Assembly (NCBI GenBank): GCA_014773175.1
Contig: VXCM01001398.1
Coordinates: 4,454-68,453 of the forward strand
DNA: 64,000 bases
Direction: 5' to 3'
Source: Lucifuga dentata
Taxonomy: Eukaryota > Chordata > Actinopteri > Ophidiiformes > Bythitidae
How positions within the stretch are numbered: position 1 is the stretch's first letter; each line of letters opens with the position of its first letter. The notes below the pieces were generated by a model that was given only the letters and a program-made list of their open reading frames with translations, searched no databases and had not been told where the DNA came from. The position numbers and the translations under genes are program-made. This document shows positions 1 to 11,477 of this stretch, piece by piece.

Positions 1-285
1 GGTGTTTAAAATATAACAAATATTCATAATTCACCCAATACAGGGAACTATTCTTTAACAGTCGCCCACATATTTTCTATTTTATACGTGTCTCTTCATT
101 TAAATCTTTGATGATTTGTCAGTAAGGACCACATACTCAAGTATATATCATCTGTGTTTGACCATAATGGGAAAGTGTTTTTTTTTTTTTTTTTTTNTTT
201 TTTTTTTTTTTTTTGTCTTTTTTTCCTCAATGGTGACAGAATGCTTGCTGTACAACACTGTGTCTAACTAATCAAATAAAATTCA
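1..285. other. AT-rich left edge, no gene seen
   Basis: This is AT-rich sequence with no supportable reading frame. A poly-T tract at about 179-214 is broken by a single N at 197, so its length is not reliable. From about 225 onward the sequence begins to match the region upstream of perforin D (from about 27275), which marks a repeated flank. Confidence 0.5.
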
Positions 286-289
286 AATG

Positions 290-490
290 AAATCCTTTCC
301 ATTTTTTACCATCTATCTGGGTCTTAGGCTTTGGAGGCAGCATGGTAAGAAAAGTATCCCACATGTCCCTCTCTATAGTCACATCCTCCAGCTCTTCCTA
401 GGGGATCCCGAGGGGAATCCCTAGGGGTTCACAGGCCAGATGGGAGATATCATCCCTCCAGCAAATTCTGAATCTGCCCCATTGGCCTTG
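290..490. mobile_element. Retrotransposon-like fragment upstream of perforin A
   Basis: The stretch contains the phrases 'cacatcctccagctcttcc', 'gggatccc' and 'gagatatcatccctccagc'. From memory these resemble the 3' coding part of a very common fish non-LTR retrotransposon read on the reverse strand. A diverged copy lies at 27355-27550 in the same position relative to perforin D, so the fragment predates duplication of the flank. There is no open reading frame and no poly-A tail. The family assignment is inference. Confidence 0.4.
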
Positions 491-689
491 TATTTTTATG
501 ACCCAATTTTCTTGTATTAATTTTTATATTCATTTATATTCCATTTTCATAAATTGTACCAGCATTTGTTGCTGGAAAATCTTAATCTTAATTTCCCCAC
601 ATGCATCACTAAATTTACAACATTTAAACGACTACAAGTCACTGTATATTTCAAGTAATTTTAACAAATTATTAGTTTCTGCAGAATGA

Positions 690-915
690 CAGAGAAATGA
701 GAGGCTTGTGGTCTCTGATCTGTTTTTGACTGGAAATCCTCCTTCACATTCGAGCTGCAGCAACCTGTGAGTTTGTCATCCAGACCACAGCTCCTCCCCA
801 GTGTTCTGGGCCTGCTCAGCATCAAACTGTCAAACTGCTTTTCTCCTGAACTCTTGAAGACCAGTGTCACCTCACCCCCTCATCTCCTCCTGCACTGCTT
901 TTTGCTCATTTACAA
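690..915. repeat. Upstream block shared by perforins A and D
   Basis: The block (for example 'attcgagctgcagcaacc', 'tttgtcatccagaccac', 'ctgctttttgctcatttac') is repeated at about 27722-27960 before perforin D. In A it is followed by about 600 bp of TATA promoter. In D it joins directly to the end of exon 1. No function is evident. Confidence 0.6.
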
Positions 916-960
916 ATCACTGAAGAAAAATATGTTTTCATAACACAGTGCTCTGAATTA

Positions 961-1589
961 AGGACGTGCATATACTCTGTATCAAACAATGTTTCAAGGT
1001 GTGTATCTTAGTACAGTGTATGAGGTCAAGGGTGACCTTTTCAGATTTACATCATGCAGCTGCAATTCATCCTACTGCCTGTCAGAAACTCCTGTTACTC
1101 CCCCCATTTGTTTCCTTACTTGTAAAACAATACTTCCTTCTCTCTGAGTTTCACTTGACACATAACCTTAGTTCACGTACATACGCATATACTGTATCAA
1201 ACAATGTTTCAAGATGTGTATCTTAGCACAGTGTACTAGGTCAAGGATGACCTTTTCAGATTTATCATGCAGCTGCAGTTCATCCTACTGCCCATCCGAT
1301 TCTCATGCTACTCCCTTCACTTGTTTTCTTATTTGTAGAATAATACTTTATGACACTGTGTTTGATTTGACACATCATCTTATCATATTGCTATAAAACT
1401 CGATGCTGGAAGACAACTTTTTGTAGAATGCTGGGTACATCCCTGTGTGTTCTGCACTTTTATTCTCAACTGAGTTCTGATTAAGCCACTCATAGAAGAC
1501 GCGCATCGTTGTCGACTCCTTTTATTCTGCAACAAATAATGACATTCAAGATCAAAGTCACACATGCTGCATGAACAGACAAGACAAAG
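961..1589 (+). promoter_or_regulatory. Promoter and non-coding exon 1 of perforin A
   Basis: A conserved upstream block occurs twice in tandem (about 961-1165 and 1185-1390). Only the second is followed by a TATA box, tataaaa at 1392-1398. Each block holds an inverted repeat of AGGTCA-type half-sites with a 4-base spacer (1023-1038 and 1238-1253) and an E-box CAGCTG (second at 1270-1275). The non-coding exon 1 probably starts 25-30 bases after the TATA box and ends at 1589, followed by the donor gtaagt. The same architecture precedes B, C and E. The transcription start is inferred from TATA spacing only. Confidence 0.65.
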
Positions 1590-1821
1590 GTAAGTACCCT
1601 GATTTGCTTTTATTCAAATACTTGTTCACCATGTTTGAATGTGTCTACTTCCTCAACACATAACCTTCTGTGGCTATTTAACATGATATGAAACTTTGAC
1701 TTTGGAAGGAACTTTTCATTTATGTTTTTGTGTGGAATTCTGCAGTATATTGTAGTCAAGTACAGGAGTAATGCACAAAATTCTGGACCCTATACATACT
1801 GTATGCAGTCTCTGCAGACCT

Positions 1822-1856
1822 ACATATATATGTATATATATATATATATGTGTGTG

Positions 1857-1889
<33 letters not shown>

Positions 1890-1920
1890 ATGTGTGTGTA
1901 TATATATATATATATATACA
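1822..1920. repeat. (TA)n/(TG)n microsatellite in intron 1 of perforin A
   Basis: Alternating TA and TG dinucleotide runs. The open frames here are low-complexity Tyr/Ile and Cys/Val translations and not genes. Confidence 0.9.
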
Positions 1921-2480
1921 TACAGTATATATAATTATTGTTGTTATTTATTTGTTATTGTTATTTATTTGTTGGGATGGTTAAAAAGCCTTGTATTAGT
2001 TTTTGAAACCCACATTAAAAGATATTAACACCTACATTAACACCTACTGTAGCATCCAATGAAAGTCAAAACAAAAGATAGATTGGTGTTTGATCTTTGA
2101 AGAAGACAAAAATATTGGAAAAATGCAATCTCTCGCAATGTCACGAGATCATTTTCTAAGAAATTCTTGCATCTGGATCCCAATCAGCACCAAATTTAAT
2201 GGTTCCTCTGTGGTCCATGCATCCAAACCAATAAATGGACACGTGAAAACATAACCACCTTGGTGGAAGTAAAAATTGCAGCAAAACTAAACATTATTTA
2301 GGGCTTTTTGAAGATCCCCTCAACCAGAGCATTTGGCATTTGGTTTGAAATTATTATTCTAATTATTTGAAATGTTATATTACACTACAATGAAAAGCTT
2401 TAATTTGGCCAGAGATTTTTGCAAATCACAATATTTCTGTTTTAGGATAAATCATCAGTTTGGATCCATCAACTACCAAC

Positions 2481-5400
2481 ATGTTTCTGCTGAACATCTG
2501 TGTGTGTGTTGGCCTCATGCTGTTTCTCCCTCTGAGCACTTATCAATCATGCTCAGTCGGCACAGCAAGCCAGTGTAAAGATGCAGAATTTCCTCCAGGG
2601 ACCAACTTGGCAGGAGAAGGATTTGATATCACCACACTGAACCGCAAAGCGGCCGTGATTGACATGACCTTGTGGAATCACCAGGATGAGACATGCACTC
2701 TTTGTCCCAACCCCTACGTGGCGGGCAAAAAGCAGAAGCTCCCCCTGTCTGTGGTGAACTGGAGAGCAAATCAAGTTTGCTCAATGAAAGTGTCCAGTCA
2801 AATCCACAAAACCAGTGAGTCTCTCATCAGGTCCAGGAGCTCTGAAGTGGAAAACAACTGGAAACTCAGTTTAAATGTTAATACGGGAAACAAAAGTGAT
2901 TTGTTGATCCTCGCTGGTACTCAGTCTAAACTGGCTGAATTCTCCATGGAGAAAACAAAGAATGACAGGTTCAGTTTTATCAGCCACAACATAAAATGCC
3001 AGTACTACAGGTACGATGTTGAAGACCAAATGAAACTTTCAGCTACATCCCCACATAAATGAATACAACACATGATTCATGTTTGTCTCTCTTATGTTTG
3101 TTTCTTGTTTTTCATTGGAAACAGCTACCAAGTGTCCAGAAGTCCCAAGTTGCATAGAAAGTTCCAGGAAGCAGTGGACAAACTCCCCAAAACCTACAGT
3201 ATTGCAAGCAAACGACAATATTATGAACTGATTGACAGCTTTGGCACCCATTACATCACCAAGGTGAACCAATAGATAAATGACACGTTTGCAATAAAGT
3301 AATATTTTAAGGTGGTAAAAGGAGCATACCAGTGATTTTGTATGTTTGAGCTCAATAAATACAACTCGCATACATGTTACATTACCATCAACCATTTTCC
3401 AAAACATACTACTGGATCGATACACTTTATTTGTTTTTCTTATTTCCAGACTGCCACCGGTTTCAGCTAATTCTGGTACACTATTAAAATAAACTTGACA
3501 GACTTGAAACATGGTTGTGATAGATAAAATACATCACAGCAAACCAAATATTGCTCTATTTTTTGTTACTTAATTCAATCTATCCAACACGGAGCTGCAT
3601 GAAAGAAAAAGCATGTCTCTGTCAGGGAATACAGCGCCAGGAAAAGACTGCTTTTACCAAGAAATTAAAAATGACCATGCCTTCTGCATTTGGACTTAGG
3701 TATTAACAGGCAAAACATTGAATTTTAAGGTAGGTGTAACACTTGAACATTTCATTTTGAAAGATTAGGGGATGCGGCAAAACACCAGGAAAACTAAAAT
3801 ACAATTTATGTTTTGGAACCTAGTTGTCAGTAACATAATGGGTATGCAGGTAGTATTCATTGGGCTTAAAAATGCAATAATCACTCACAGGGTCCTTTAA
3901 AATAGGTTTTTCTGTGCTTCCAGGTGAAGCTGGGAGGAAGTGTTCAAACGGTGACCTACATCAGGCCATGCCAGGCCAGCCTGAAAGGCTATAGTGTGGA
4001 GGACCTGCAAAAGTGCCTGGACATGAAGGCATCAGCCACCACTGCTGGTGGTATTGATATGGAAGCAAAACCCTGCAAGAAAATCTCTCAGAAGGAAGAT
4101 GGCATTTTCCTTTTCTCCAACCTCTTCGATGACAGGTAAACAGCTTTTTAAACGTTTCAAAGTACATTCTTTCAATTATTAATGCTATACTGCAAATAGT
4201 CTTGATAAGCCAGAGACCTAAAGTGTTGTTTTATTTTCTTAGAACAAGTGAGAAAATTCTGTTGGTGCAGTGAGATTATTACAATCTTTCCAACACAAAT
4301 CAACTTATTTTAACAACATTCTAGAAATGAATGTTTTTAAAGAAAATAAATAATTGCAATAAATAAATAACTGCAAAAAAAAAAAAAAAAAAAAAATCAT
4401 TATAGCAGATACTGCAACAGAAAAAAATCTCAAAAACATGGTTTTGAAAACAGAAACAGGGAAAGAAATTCAAATAATCTTCTTACACTGGCAGATCTGT
4501 GAAATTGGCAGGACTCAGCTGAAGACAAAAATTATGCAAAACAGATATTTTTTCCATGTAGTGCAACCAAACTGTAGTCAGTAGAATGTTTGAACTGAAC
4601 TACATTGTGTTTGAAATGTCTCTGTTTCAAGAATTTCTATCCAAACAACTGGTTTAAAGGGAACAATTTGTTACTTTCCATCATTTTATACTGTAATACA
4701 GCAGGAAATATGTGTTGAACATTGCCAAAGTAGCAAAATTTGAGGTGACATCTCTAGAAATGCATCCAGTAAGACAAACGCTTGGGTCCTGCTCTACCCT
4801 GAAAACTTTGATTTTGATTAGTCTGATTACTCACACTTGGTTAGAGACACCCAGGAAGTACAAAGCAAGTGTTTGGCTAGCATCAGTGTTTCACAATTTG
4901 CTTGCTCAGGTCTGCCACAGCTGGCCAATCAGAATACACTGGGCTTTTAGGTTTGGGTCTTAAAGAGACAGCACATAAAATAATCTGTTTTCACTCAGTG
5001 TGACAGTGGTGCTGCAGCAAGGGAGAGTAGAATTGGATCAGTGTGTTTCATATTATTAAGGCATTGCAAACATTTTGAAAGAGACCCCTAAATGGAAATA
5101 GGAACATGAAAGTCTGCATGTTTACAAGCAGTCCCCGACTTCTGAACATCTGACTTATGAACCGACTGCCATAAAGCCTGTTAAATTAAAAATTTGAGTT
5201 ACATACAATGATTCGTAATATTGAACAGTGCACTACTTTACGATGCACATCAAAACATTGCGCATCGTCAGTGGTGCAGCAGCTGTTGCTATTTTAAGTC
5301 GGATCATGCTCACTGTAAACACCATGTTGTGTGTGTTGTTCAAGTTTTGTCTTTTTTTCTTTTTTGGAACCTTCGTAACCATGCCTCCAAAGTGTAAATC

Positions 5401-6461
5401 TGGTTTTTTATGCATAGAAAAGTAAAATATGTATGCTAGATACACACCTTACATAACTGTTCTGACTTACAAACAAATCCGACTTACGAACAGCCGTGGG
5501 AACGCAACTCATTCGTAACCCGGGGACTGCCTGTATTTTAAGACTTTCAAAATGTTGCGTGGATTTACTAGTTCCATGTTAATTTATTTGATGGCTTCTT
5601 GCCAAACTGCTGGATACTAAAAATCACTCTGTCTCTTCTCACCACTGCAGGTTCACTGAAATAAAGGGGGGCGTAACTGCAGAGCTAGAGCTTCTCTTCT
5701 CAAATGACAAATATCTATCTACCTATAAGCAGTATACTGCCTACAAAAACTGGTTGAACACTCTACCACAGAATCCAGATGTAATCTCATATTCTCTGGC
5801 CGCCCTGCATGAGTTACTGCCTGTTGACACCACAGTCCAAAAAAATTTGCAAACAGCCGTCAGCCATTACATCCTCGACAAAGCCCTGTTGAGGGACTGC
5901 AGTGCCCCCTGTCAGCCTGGCACGCACAGCGACGACAAGGATCCCTGCATTTGTCACTGCTACATTGGCTCCACCATTAATGCAGACTGCTGCCCAACAC
6001 GCAAGAGCATGGCACGGGTCATCATTACCGTACAACGAGGCACTAACCTGTGGGGTGACTATGTCACTGCCACAGATGGCTACATGAAGGTCTTCTTCAA
6101 TGGGCAGATGGTCAGGAATTCTCCTGTCATTAACAATAATAACAACCCACATTGGAACATGGTTGTCAATTTGGGTATTCGGGATTTGTCAGAAGGGAGA
6201 CATGTGAGATTAGAGGTGTGGGATCAGGACCATAGCTGGGATGATGACCTGCTCGGAGAATGTCAAAATTTCCTGGCCGCTGGAATGAAAGAAGAAGTGT
6301 GCGATCTCCAGTATGGCCGGCTTTACTACAAATGGGCGGTAAGGTGTGCTCCAAGTCTGACTGGAGAAACATGTAAGGACTATGATCCTTCACCCATGAA
6401 ACAAAGTCTGAAGAACATGGATGTGCCCCGTTATTCACATCCAACTCCGGCTGCCCTGTAA
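2481..6461 (+). CDS. prf1: Perforin-1-like protein, copy A (MACPF + C2)
   Basis: Coding exons are 2481-3010, 3125-3263, 3924-4135 and 5651-6461 (563 codons plus stop); a non-coding exon 1 ends at 1589 and exon 2 begins at 2446. The first ATG in exon 2 opens a signal peptide (MFLLNICVCVGLMLFLP). The MACPF signature YYELIDSFGTHY lies at about residues 209-220, a Cys-rich linker at about 377-408, and a C2 domain at about 414-528 with Asp430, Asp436, Asp485, Asp487 and Asp491-493. The family is the secreted-granule pore former of cytotoxic lymphocytes, which binds membrane through calcium-loaded C2 and oligomerises through MACPF. Oddities: the stop at 6459-6461 is TAA where B reads TTA, so the last 15 residues are lost; the exon 2 donor is gtacga, not gtaagt; intron 3 holds a TTAA-flanked MITE and intron 4 a Tigger-like MITE. 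An AATAAA lies at 6736-6741. Confidence 0.9.
3319..3896. mobile_element. TTAA-type MITE in intron 3 of perforin A
   Basis: A non-coding insert whose left end (aggagcataccagtgatttt) resembles the ends of the element at 57464-58003. Its right end gggtcct abuts TTAA at 3897-3900. The left target copy has changed to GTAA. D and E carry one uninterrupted TTAA at the same intron position. The TTAA target suggests a piggyBac-type non-autonomous element. Confidence 0.6.
5125..5533. mobile_element. Tigger/pogo-like MITE in intron 4 of perforin A
   Basis: The left end caagcagtccccgactt and the right end (complement caggcagtccccgggtt) form terminal inverted repeats. Both are flanked by TA (5123-5124 and 5534-5535), the tc1/mariner/pogo target. 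An internal ATG followed by Pro-Pro-Lys codons (about 5381-5392) resembles the start of Tigger-type transposases. The element is absent from the other four perforin copies. Confidence 0.6.
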
Positions 6462-7141
6462 TCGATGGATGTGCTCGTACAGGACTCAAGCTCAATGAAC
6501 AACTAGAGTCTTACTGCTGAGAACTGAGAGAATCCACATGTGATGGCATGATGATTTCATGTGATTTTATTTACAAAAGCACTTGGAATGCTTAATTTTA
6601 ACAGAGCTAATCAGCAGATTTAAGCTAAAACCACATGCAGTATCAGCCTTTTTTTTCTCTCTCTCTCTTGCTGTGCTGTATGCATTTTAATCTGATTATT
6701 AGCAAACAGGCAGAAGACTTCACACAAATTTCCAGAATAAAATCATTATACCTGGCCTGTCTGTTGTATTTAATGTGTCAGCTTATTACTTTTAGTTTTG
6801 TTTTATCAGTGTTTTTCTCTCAGTGTTGCCCCTGAGACAGGAAGTGGTAAAACTTCCTGTGTTTGGATGAGGTTACTGATGATGCTCTTAAAGAGAACAA
6901 TGTGTGCAGCTAAAAATGTTTTGACTCAGACTTTTGCTCTCCCTTGCTTGTGCAAACTTAGTGAAAGCAGATCGTTTAGGCACTGTATCTTTCATGCTTA
7001 GGACTCAAGAAAATCACTCTTGGTTTAGTTCTTAAATTTCTATAATTAACTTTGGAAACAGTGAATAACTGACACTTTTACGATGGAAAGATCATATTTT
7101 AAGGCCCAAATATTGAGTTTTACTGTCTATTAAGATGTCAT
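6462..7141 (+). other. 3' UTR and downstream flank of perforin A
   Basis: The segment contains AATAAA at 6736-6741 and a conserved downstream block ('tttttctctcag ... gaagtgg ... aacttcctgtg') that recurs after B, C, D and E. No other gene is visible. It passes into elastin-like sequence near 7140. Confidence 0.6.
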
Positions 7142-7549
7142 AACCTTTCTTCGGCTCTCATCTTTGAGTCCATTTTGAAGGGCACCGTTGAGTGAAGATC
7201 TATTATCATCATCCATACTGCTTGAAAATTTGTAATAAAAAAAACCCAAAAACAAAAATATAATACCAAACAAAAAAAAAAAAGANAAAAAAAAAAAAGC
7301 AAATACCACAGGGTTTGATTTCAACCTTGCTCCCTTCATAGTAGTAAAACCACATTTCAATACAATGATTCAAAATGGCTCAAAGCATTGTAAAACTTTA
7401 CTTGATCATCAATACTGCAGAAAAAACATAACCAGATATTCTGTGGGTCTCCATGTTAGACCCACGCTCAGCCTGCCCTCTCCTGAGACAGCCCAATTCA
7501 ATGGAAACAACACCTGAGCCCTGCAGAGAGCACACTTAAGGGCCAGTTT

Positions 7550-8099
7550 TGTGACGGGTGGGGTTTGGACCCAAATGCAGCACACAGTACAACTCCAACA
7601 AGTAAAGTTCTTTAATAGAGCTCTCAGTCCAACACAGAGGCAGGTAGAAAAACTGGCAGGACAAAGTGCCTACACCGACACAGTCAAACAAAGAGTCCAA
7701 ACGCAGAGACTGGAATCGGAGTCGGGGACAGAAGGCAGAAGTGATAACCAGGGGGGCGACGAGCAGAATAGTCCAAGACAGGCCGAGTCGGTAACAGAAT
7801 GTCAGTCCACAAATAAACGCTGGAGAGTCTTGCATCGAGGATAGCTAAGAACAATCTGGCAAAGGGTGAGTGTGAGACTGGGGCTTAAATCCATGCCTGA
7901 TTGGTGCTAATTGGTGACAGCGTCCAAACCTGAAATGAATCAGGCTGATGAACGGAGGTGAGGAGCTGAAGACCAGGCAGGCAGAAATGGCAGGTGAGTA
8001 GCTGAAGACCAGGCAGGCAGAAATGGCAGGTGAGTAGCTGAGGACCAGCCATGCAGAAATGGCAGGTGAGTGGCTGACCAGACATGCAGAACTGTGACA
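7550..8099 (-). mobile_element. Solo LTR (copy 1), with AGTTT target duplication
   Basis: The element starts TGTGACGG and ends TGTGACA on the plus strand. It is flanked by the 5-bp direct repeat agttt (7545-7549 and 8100-8104). It is homologous, in reverse orientation, to 43295-43772. Near its end a unit of about 38 bp ('gcagaaatggcaggtgagta...') occurs three times, against once in the other copy. No internal retroelement genes remain, so this is a solo LTR. Confidence 0.75.
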
Positions 8100-8676
8100 A
8101 GTTTGGTACGGCTCCACACGGCTTTGGTCGGATGCACCAATCGTGGAAAAACAGCAGTCAAACAGGCCCAAAGAGACACATTCAGGTGCAGACACTAATT
8201 CTTACTATATCTGTCAAAAGTTGTCGAAGGTTTTGGTACTTTCAGCAGTGTGGCTGAGCTGCTGAGCACTGCAGGAGAGTCCACCATATCACCTGAAAAC
8301 AAACAATGATAAACTCTGATAGACAGATACTGTATATTACAGACACAAACTCACACAGAAACACAGCCACACTCCTGTTGTTTTAGAGAAACAGGCCCAA
8401 AGAAACATGTTTAGGTGCAGAGAGCTGTTTCCATCACACAGCTTTTCACACATTTTTGCTGCAGACACTAATTCTCACCATATTTGTCAGTGGTTTTGGC
8501 ACCTTCAGCAGTGAGGCTGAGCTGCTGAGCATTGTAGGAGAGGCCACCATCACCTGAGAGAATGACAAAATTATGAAGTATATCTAAGTATATTTAGTAG
8601 TAAGTATGTTTGATTATTTACCCTTTTCCATATCACTGATTTTAACCCAAATACTGATGTAAATGCACATGTGCAT

Positions 8677-8798
8677 CGCTGACCTTCCAGTCCAGTAGGA
8701 ATCACTGGAGCACCACCATAAGGAAGCTGAGCGGCTCNCGCTGACCTTCCAGTCCAGTAGGAATCACTGGAGCACCACCATAAGGAAGCTGAGCGGCT
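8677..8798. repeat. 61-bp direct duplication around a single N (8738)
   Basis: Bases 8677-8737 are repeated exactly at 8739-8799 with one N between. The duplication falls in an elastin-like exon and recurs at the same point in the paralogous exon at 50540-50662. It is most likely an untrimmed contig overlap. Confidence 0.85.
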
Positions 8799-9266
8799 CC
8801 TCCAACTGCAAGAGAAACATCAGGTGTTAACTGATGCATTTCTCTGCTCTACTAGTTCTGTGCTATCTGCTTGTTTCAGTCTGACTCATTTATGGAAAAA
8901 CTACGTCAACAGAAGCCTGACGAACAATGTAACAGAACAATGAGGTCATATCTTACCATATTTACCAGCAACTGATTCCAGTCCTGTACCATGTGCTCCT
9001 GAAAAAAGACGTGGTGCTACAGTTAAAGGAGAAGTGCATTTGCACTGATCTCTTGGTGAATTAGATGAGGTTGTTTTCACACCATCTGAACCTATCCAGC
9101 ATAACCTCCTGTAAGGAGGGCGGCTGTGCTAATCAGATAAACATAAACCTGCAGGTCAGATGTGTTGCAACATGAACAGAAACATGGAATCTTTAAATAT
9201 AACATTTGGAAAAGAGGATGCAGGAAGATGAAGCCAGAAACCACCAGATTAGAGGCTTCTATAAAT

Positions 9267-9392
9267 GAGGGACAGCTACACCCAGTGGATAAAGCACGAC
9301 ACTGGACATGTTTGACAGTGGAATGGATTNGAGGGACAGCTACACCCAGTGGATAAAGCACGACACTGGACATGTTTGACAGTGGAATGGAT
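9267..9392. repeat. 63-bp direct duplication around a single N (9330)
   Basis: Bases 9267-9329 recur exactly after the N. The paralogous elastin intron has the same N and duplication at 51136-51262. Probable assembly artefact. Confidence 0.85.
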
Positions 9393-10879
9393 TTCATTCA
9401 CAGTGTCTGTTTGCTCAGCTGTCACAGGTTAAGCATCTATGGGTTAGTGTCATCACCTGTTATTGGTTTTAGCAGGTTATACTGTAACTCCCCAAAATTG
9501 TTGCCTTTACTTTTTCCTGGTTTGTTGACAGCACCATCAGCGAACCATGCAGGGTAACCAAGACCTGAAATATAATTTTATAGCTTCAAAATTATGAATG
9601 TTAAGTACAATTTATTTATTTATTTTTTATTTTTTTGCAGCACTCAAGAGCTCCATAGCCATCGCTGCAACTACTCCCATAGAGATGACGTTTTATGTAT
9701 TAACTATCTCACAGTACAAGTTCAATGCAACTGGACTTGCTGTTTTGTCATGAAGACAATTTGCCACTCATAAAACAGTGCATTCTTTCCTCTTAGAGTT
9801 GTTCATACCTTGGTCAGGTGACTCGTTGGGTCACATGTTAGTTATATGAGAGCTGTTGCAATCATTAGATCGCATGAATGAAATCATGAATGAATCTGAA
9901 ACTGATAATGCTGGGGTAGAAATGTTAGGACAGCGTTGAAAGGAGATGATAAGTGGTGTTGCAGCCTTCCCCCTTTGTTCAGAGCTGGCTTTTCCAGTTT
10001 AACATGGATGGCTTCCTTAACTCCTCCTTCAAACAATGTGTCGTCAGTCTCTTTGAACTATCTGTCTTGAAAAGACAGGTGAAAAGAGCTGCCTTCAAGA
10101 CCTGCCTTGAATTACTATTGCTAGAAGTCCAATGGCCTGAGTGATTGAGAGCCTTCATAGACATACAGTATATGTTACTATAAGATTTCTGTTTGTACCC
10201 AGAATGTAGAGGGGAATGAATATTTACAACAAAAGTTTCATGTGCCATACATACCTGCAGCCAGCAGTTTTGCAGCAGCGACACTAGCATCTCCACCTAT
10301 AGCAAGAACACAACAAAGTGTCGGCCGGTCGTAACTGAATATCATTGCTGCTGTCACTGATGGCTTTGATGCAGATTCCCTCTGACGTCAAACAAAATGA
10401 AATATGATCCTCACAAACCAAGTCATGTTTCAAGGTTAAAGTTTTGATTCTGCTCTTCCTTCTTGGTTCATCGACTGTCTTGGTTCTGTTTAAAGGGTAT
10501 TTTACAATCACGGCTTCTATGACTTGTACTGTTCATAGTTTGAATGATTGAACGTATGATTGAATGTCAATTAACTTACCGAAGCCATTTGCCTGCTATA
10601 GCATCGAGGTATCATGTGACTCCATCAATCCCCATATCCTGTGTTCAAAACATAAGACACAGTCTTTTGCATTTGCTTACAAAGAGATGGAGACAAATAC
10701 GAAACATGACTGTAAAACTACAAAGAGGATTTGATTTCCATGAGAGTCACTGGAAGAAAGAGGAAGGAAGAGAAGGTGAATGAAATCTATTTTGCTGTTT
10801 ACCATGTCTGAAAAGTACCTCCTCTCTTGACCGCAAAAATAACGAGAAGGTGAACTCAAACAAAAATTATCTATACATT

Positions 10880-11477
10880 TTTTTTTTACCTCTTGGCATT
10901 GTGTGAATAATCATTGTTTTGCCCTTACAGGCAGAACTCTTGGGTTATGGTGGAGTAAGTTTTTACACATATCACCTGTGCCTGTTTCACCTTGTGATCA
11001 AAAAGGGGGAAAATTGTAAAATAAATAAATCAAAAATCCCTAACGCAGCATTCTGAGTTCATTCATAAATATATACTGTATCAAACGATGTTTCAAGATG
11101 TGCACCTCAGCACAGTGTACTAGGTCAAGGATGACCTTTTCAGATTTATCATGCAGCTGCAGTTCATCCTGCTTCCTATCAGAAACTCCTGCTACTCCCT
11201 CCACTTGTCTTCTTATTTGTAGAACAATACTTTCGATCTCTCTGTGTTTCACTTGACACGTCACCTTATCATATTGCTATAAAACTCGATGCTGGAAACC
11301 TACTTTTTGCAAAATGCTAGTTACATCCCTGTGTGTTCTGTACTTTTATCCTCAATTTAGCTCTGATTAAGCCACTCATAGAAGACGTGCCTCGTTGTCA
11401 AGACTCCTTTTATTCTGCAACAAATAATGACATTCATGATCAAAGCCACACATGCTGCATGAACAGACAAGATAAAG
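10880..11477 (+). promoter_or_regulatory. Promoter and non-coding exon 1 of perforin B
   Basis: Upstream sequence shared with C and E ('gtgatcaaaaaggggg' near 10995) is followed by the full AGGTCA inverted repeat with 4-base spacer (11122-11137), E-box CAGCTG (11154-11159) and TATA box tataaaa (11278-11284). Exon 1 ends at 11477 before the donor gtaagt. The inverted repeat lies about 140 bases before the TATA box, as in the other copies. Confidence 0.65.

Larger units (their letters stand above)
7142..10860 (-). pseudogene. Decayed elastin fragment, part 1
   Basis: This is a copy of the real elastin gene between about 49,390 and 53,275 in the same orientation. Intact-looking exon copies are 8479-8553, 8746-8805, 8957-8998 and 10255-10296. 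Damage is clear elsewhere. The exon near 9085-9125 carries an in-frame TAG (9092-9094). The exon at 9505-9564 has donor gc instead of gt. The exon near 9645-9690 has lost both splice sites. The exon at 10580-10638 is 59 bp against 54 in the parent, a frameshift. The copy of the 3'-most exon (near 7160-7195) is truncated by a deletion. A diverged second copy of one exon lies near 8205-8290, and a solo LTR has inserted at 7550-8099. There is no signal-peptide exon, so no product is expected. Confidence 0.85.

Noticed and set aside
1722..2028. Overlapping open frames rich in Tyr, Ile, Cys and Val
   Set aside because: They are translations of a TA/TG microsatellite.
2460..2480. Perforin frames extend seven codons upstream of the first ATG (starting at TTG in A, C, D and E)
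   Set aside because: A non-ATG start is unlikely in a vertebrate. The ATG (2481 in A) begins a proper signal peptide, and copy B starts at the equivalent ATG.
5814..6152. Antisense open frame of 112 codons over perforin exon 5, with equivalents in B-E
   Set aside because: It mirrors the coding constraint of the C2 exon and has no independent start, splice or domain signal.
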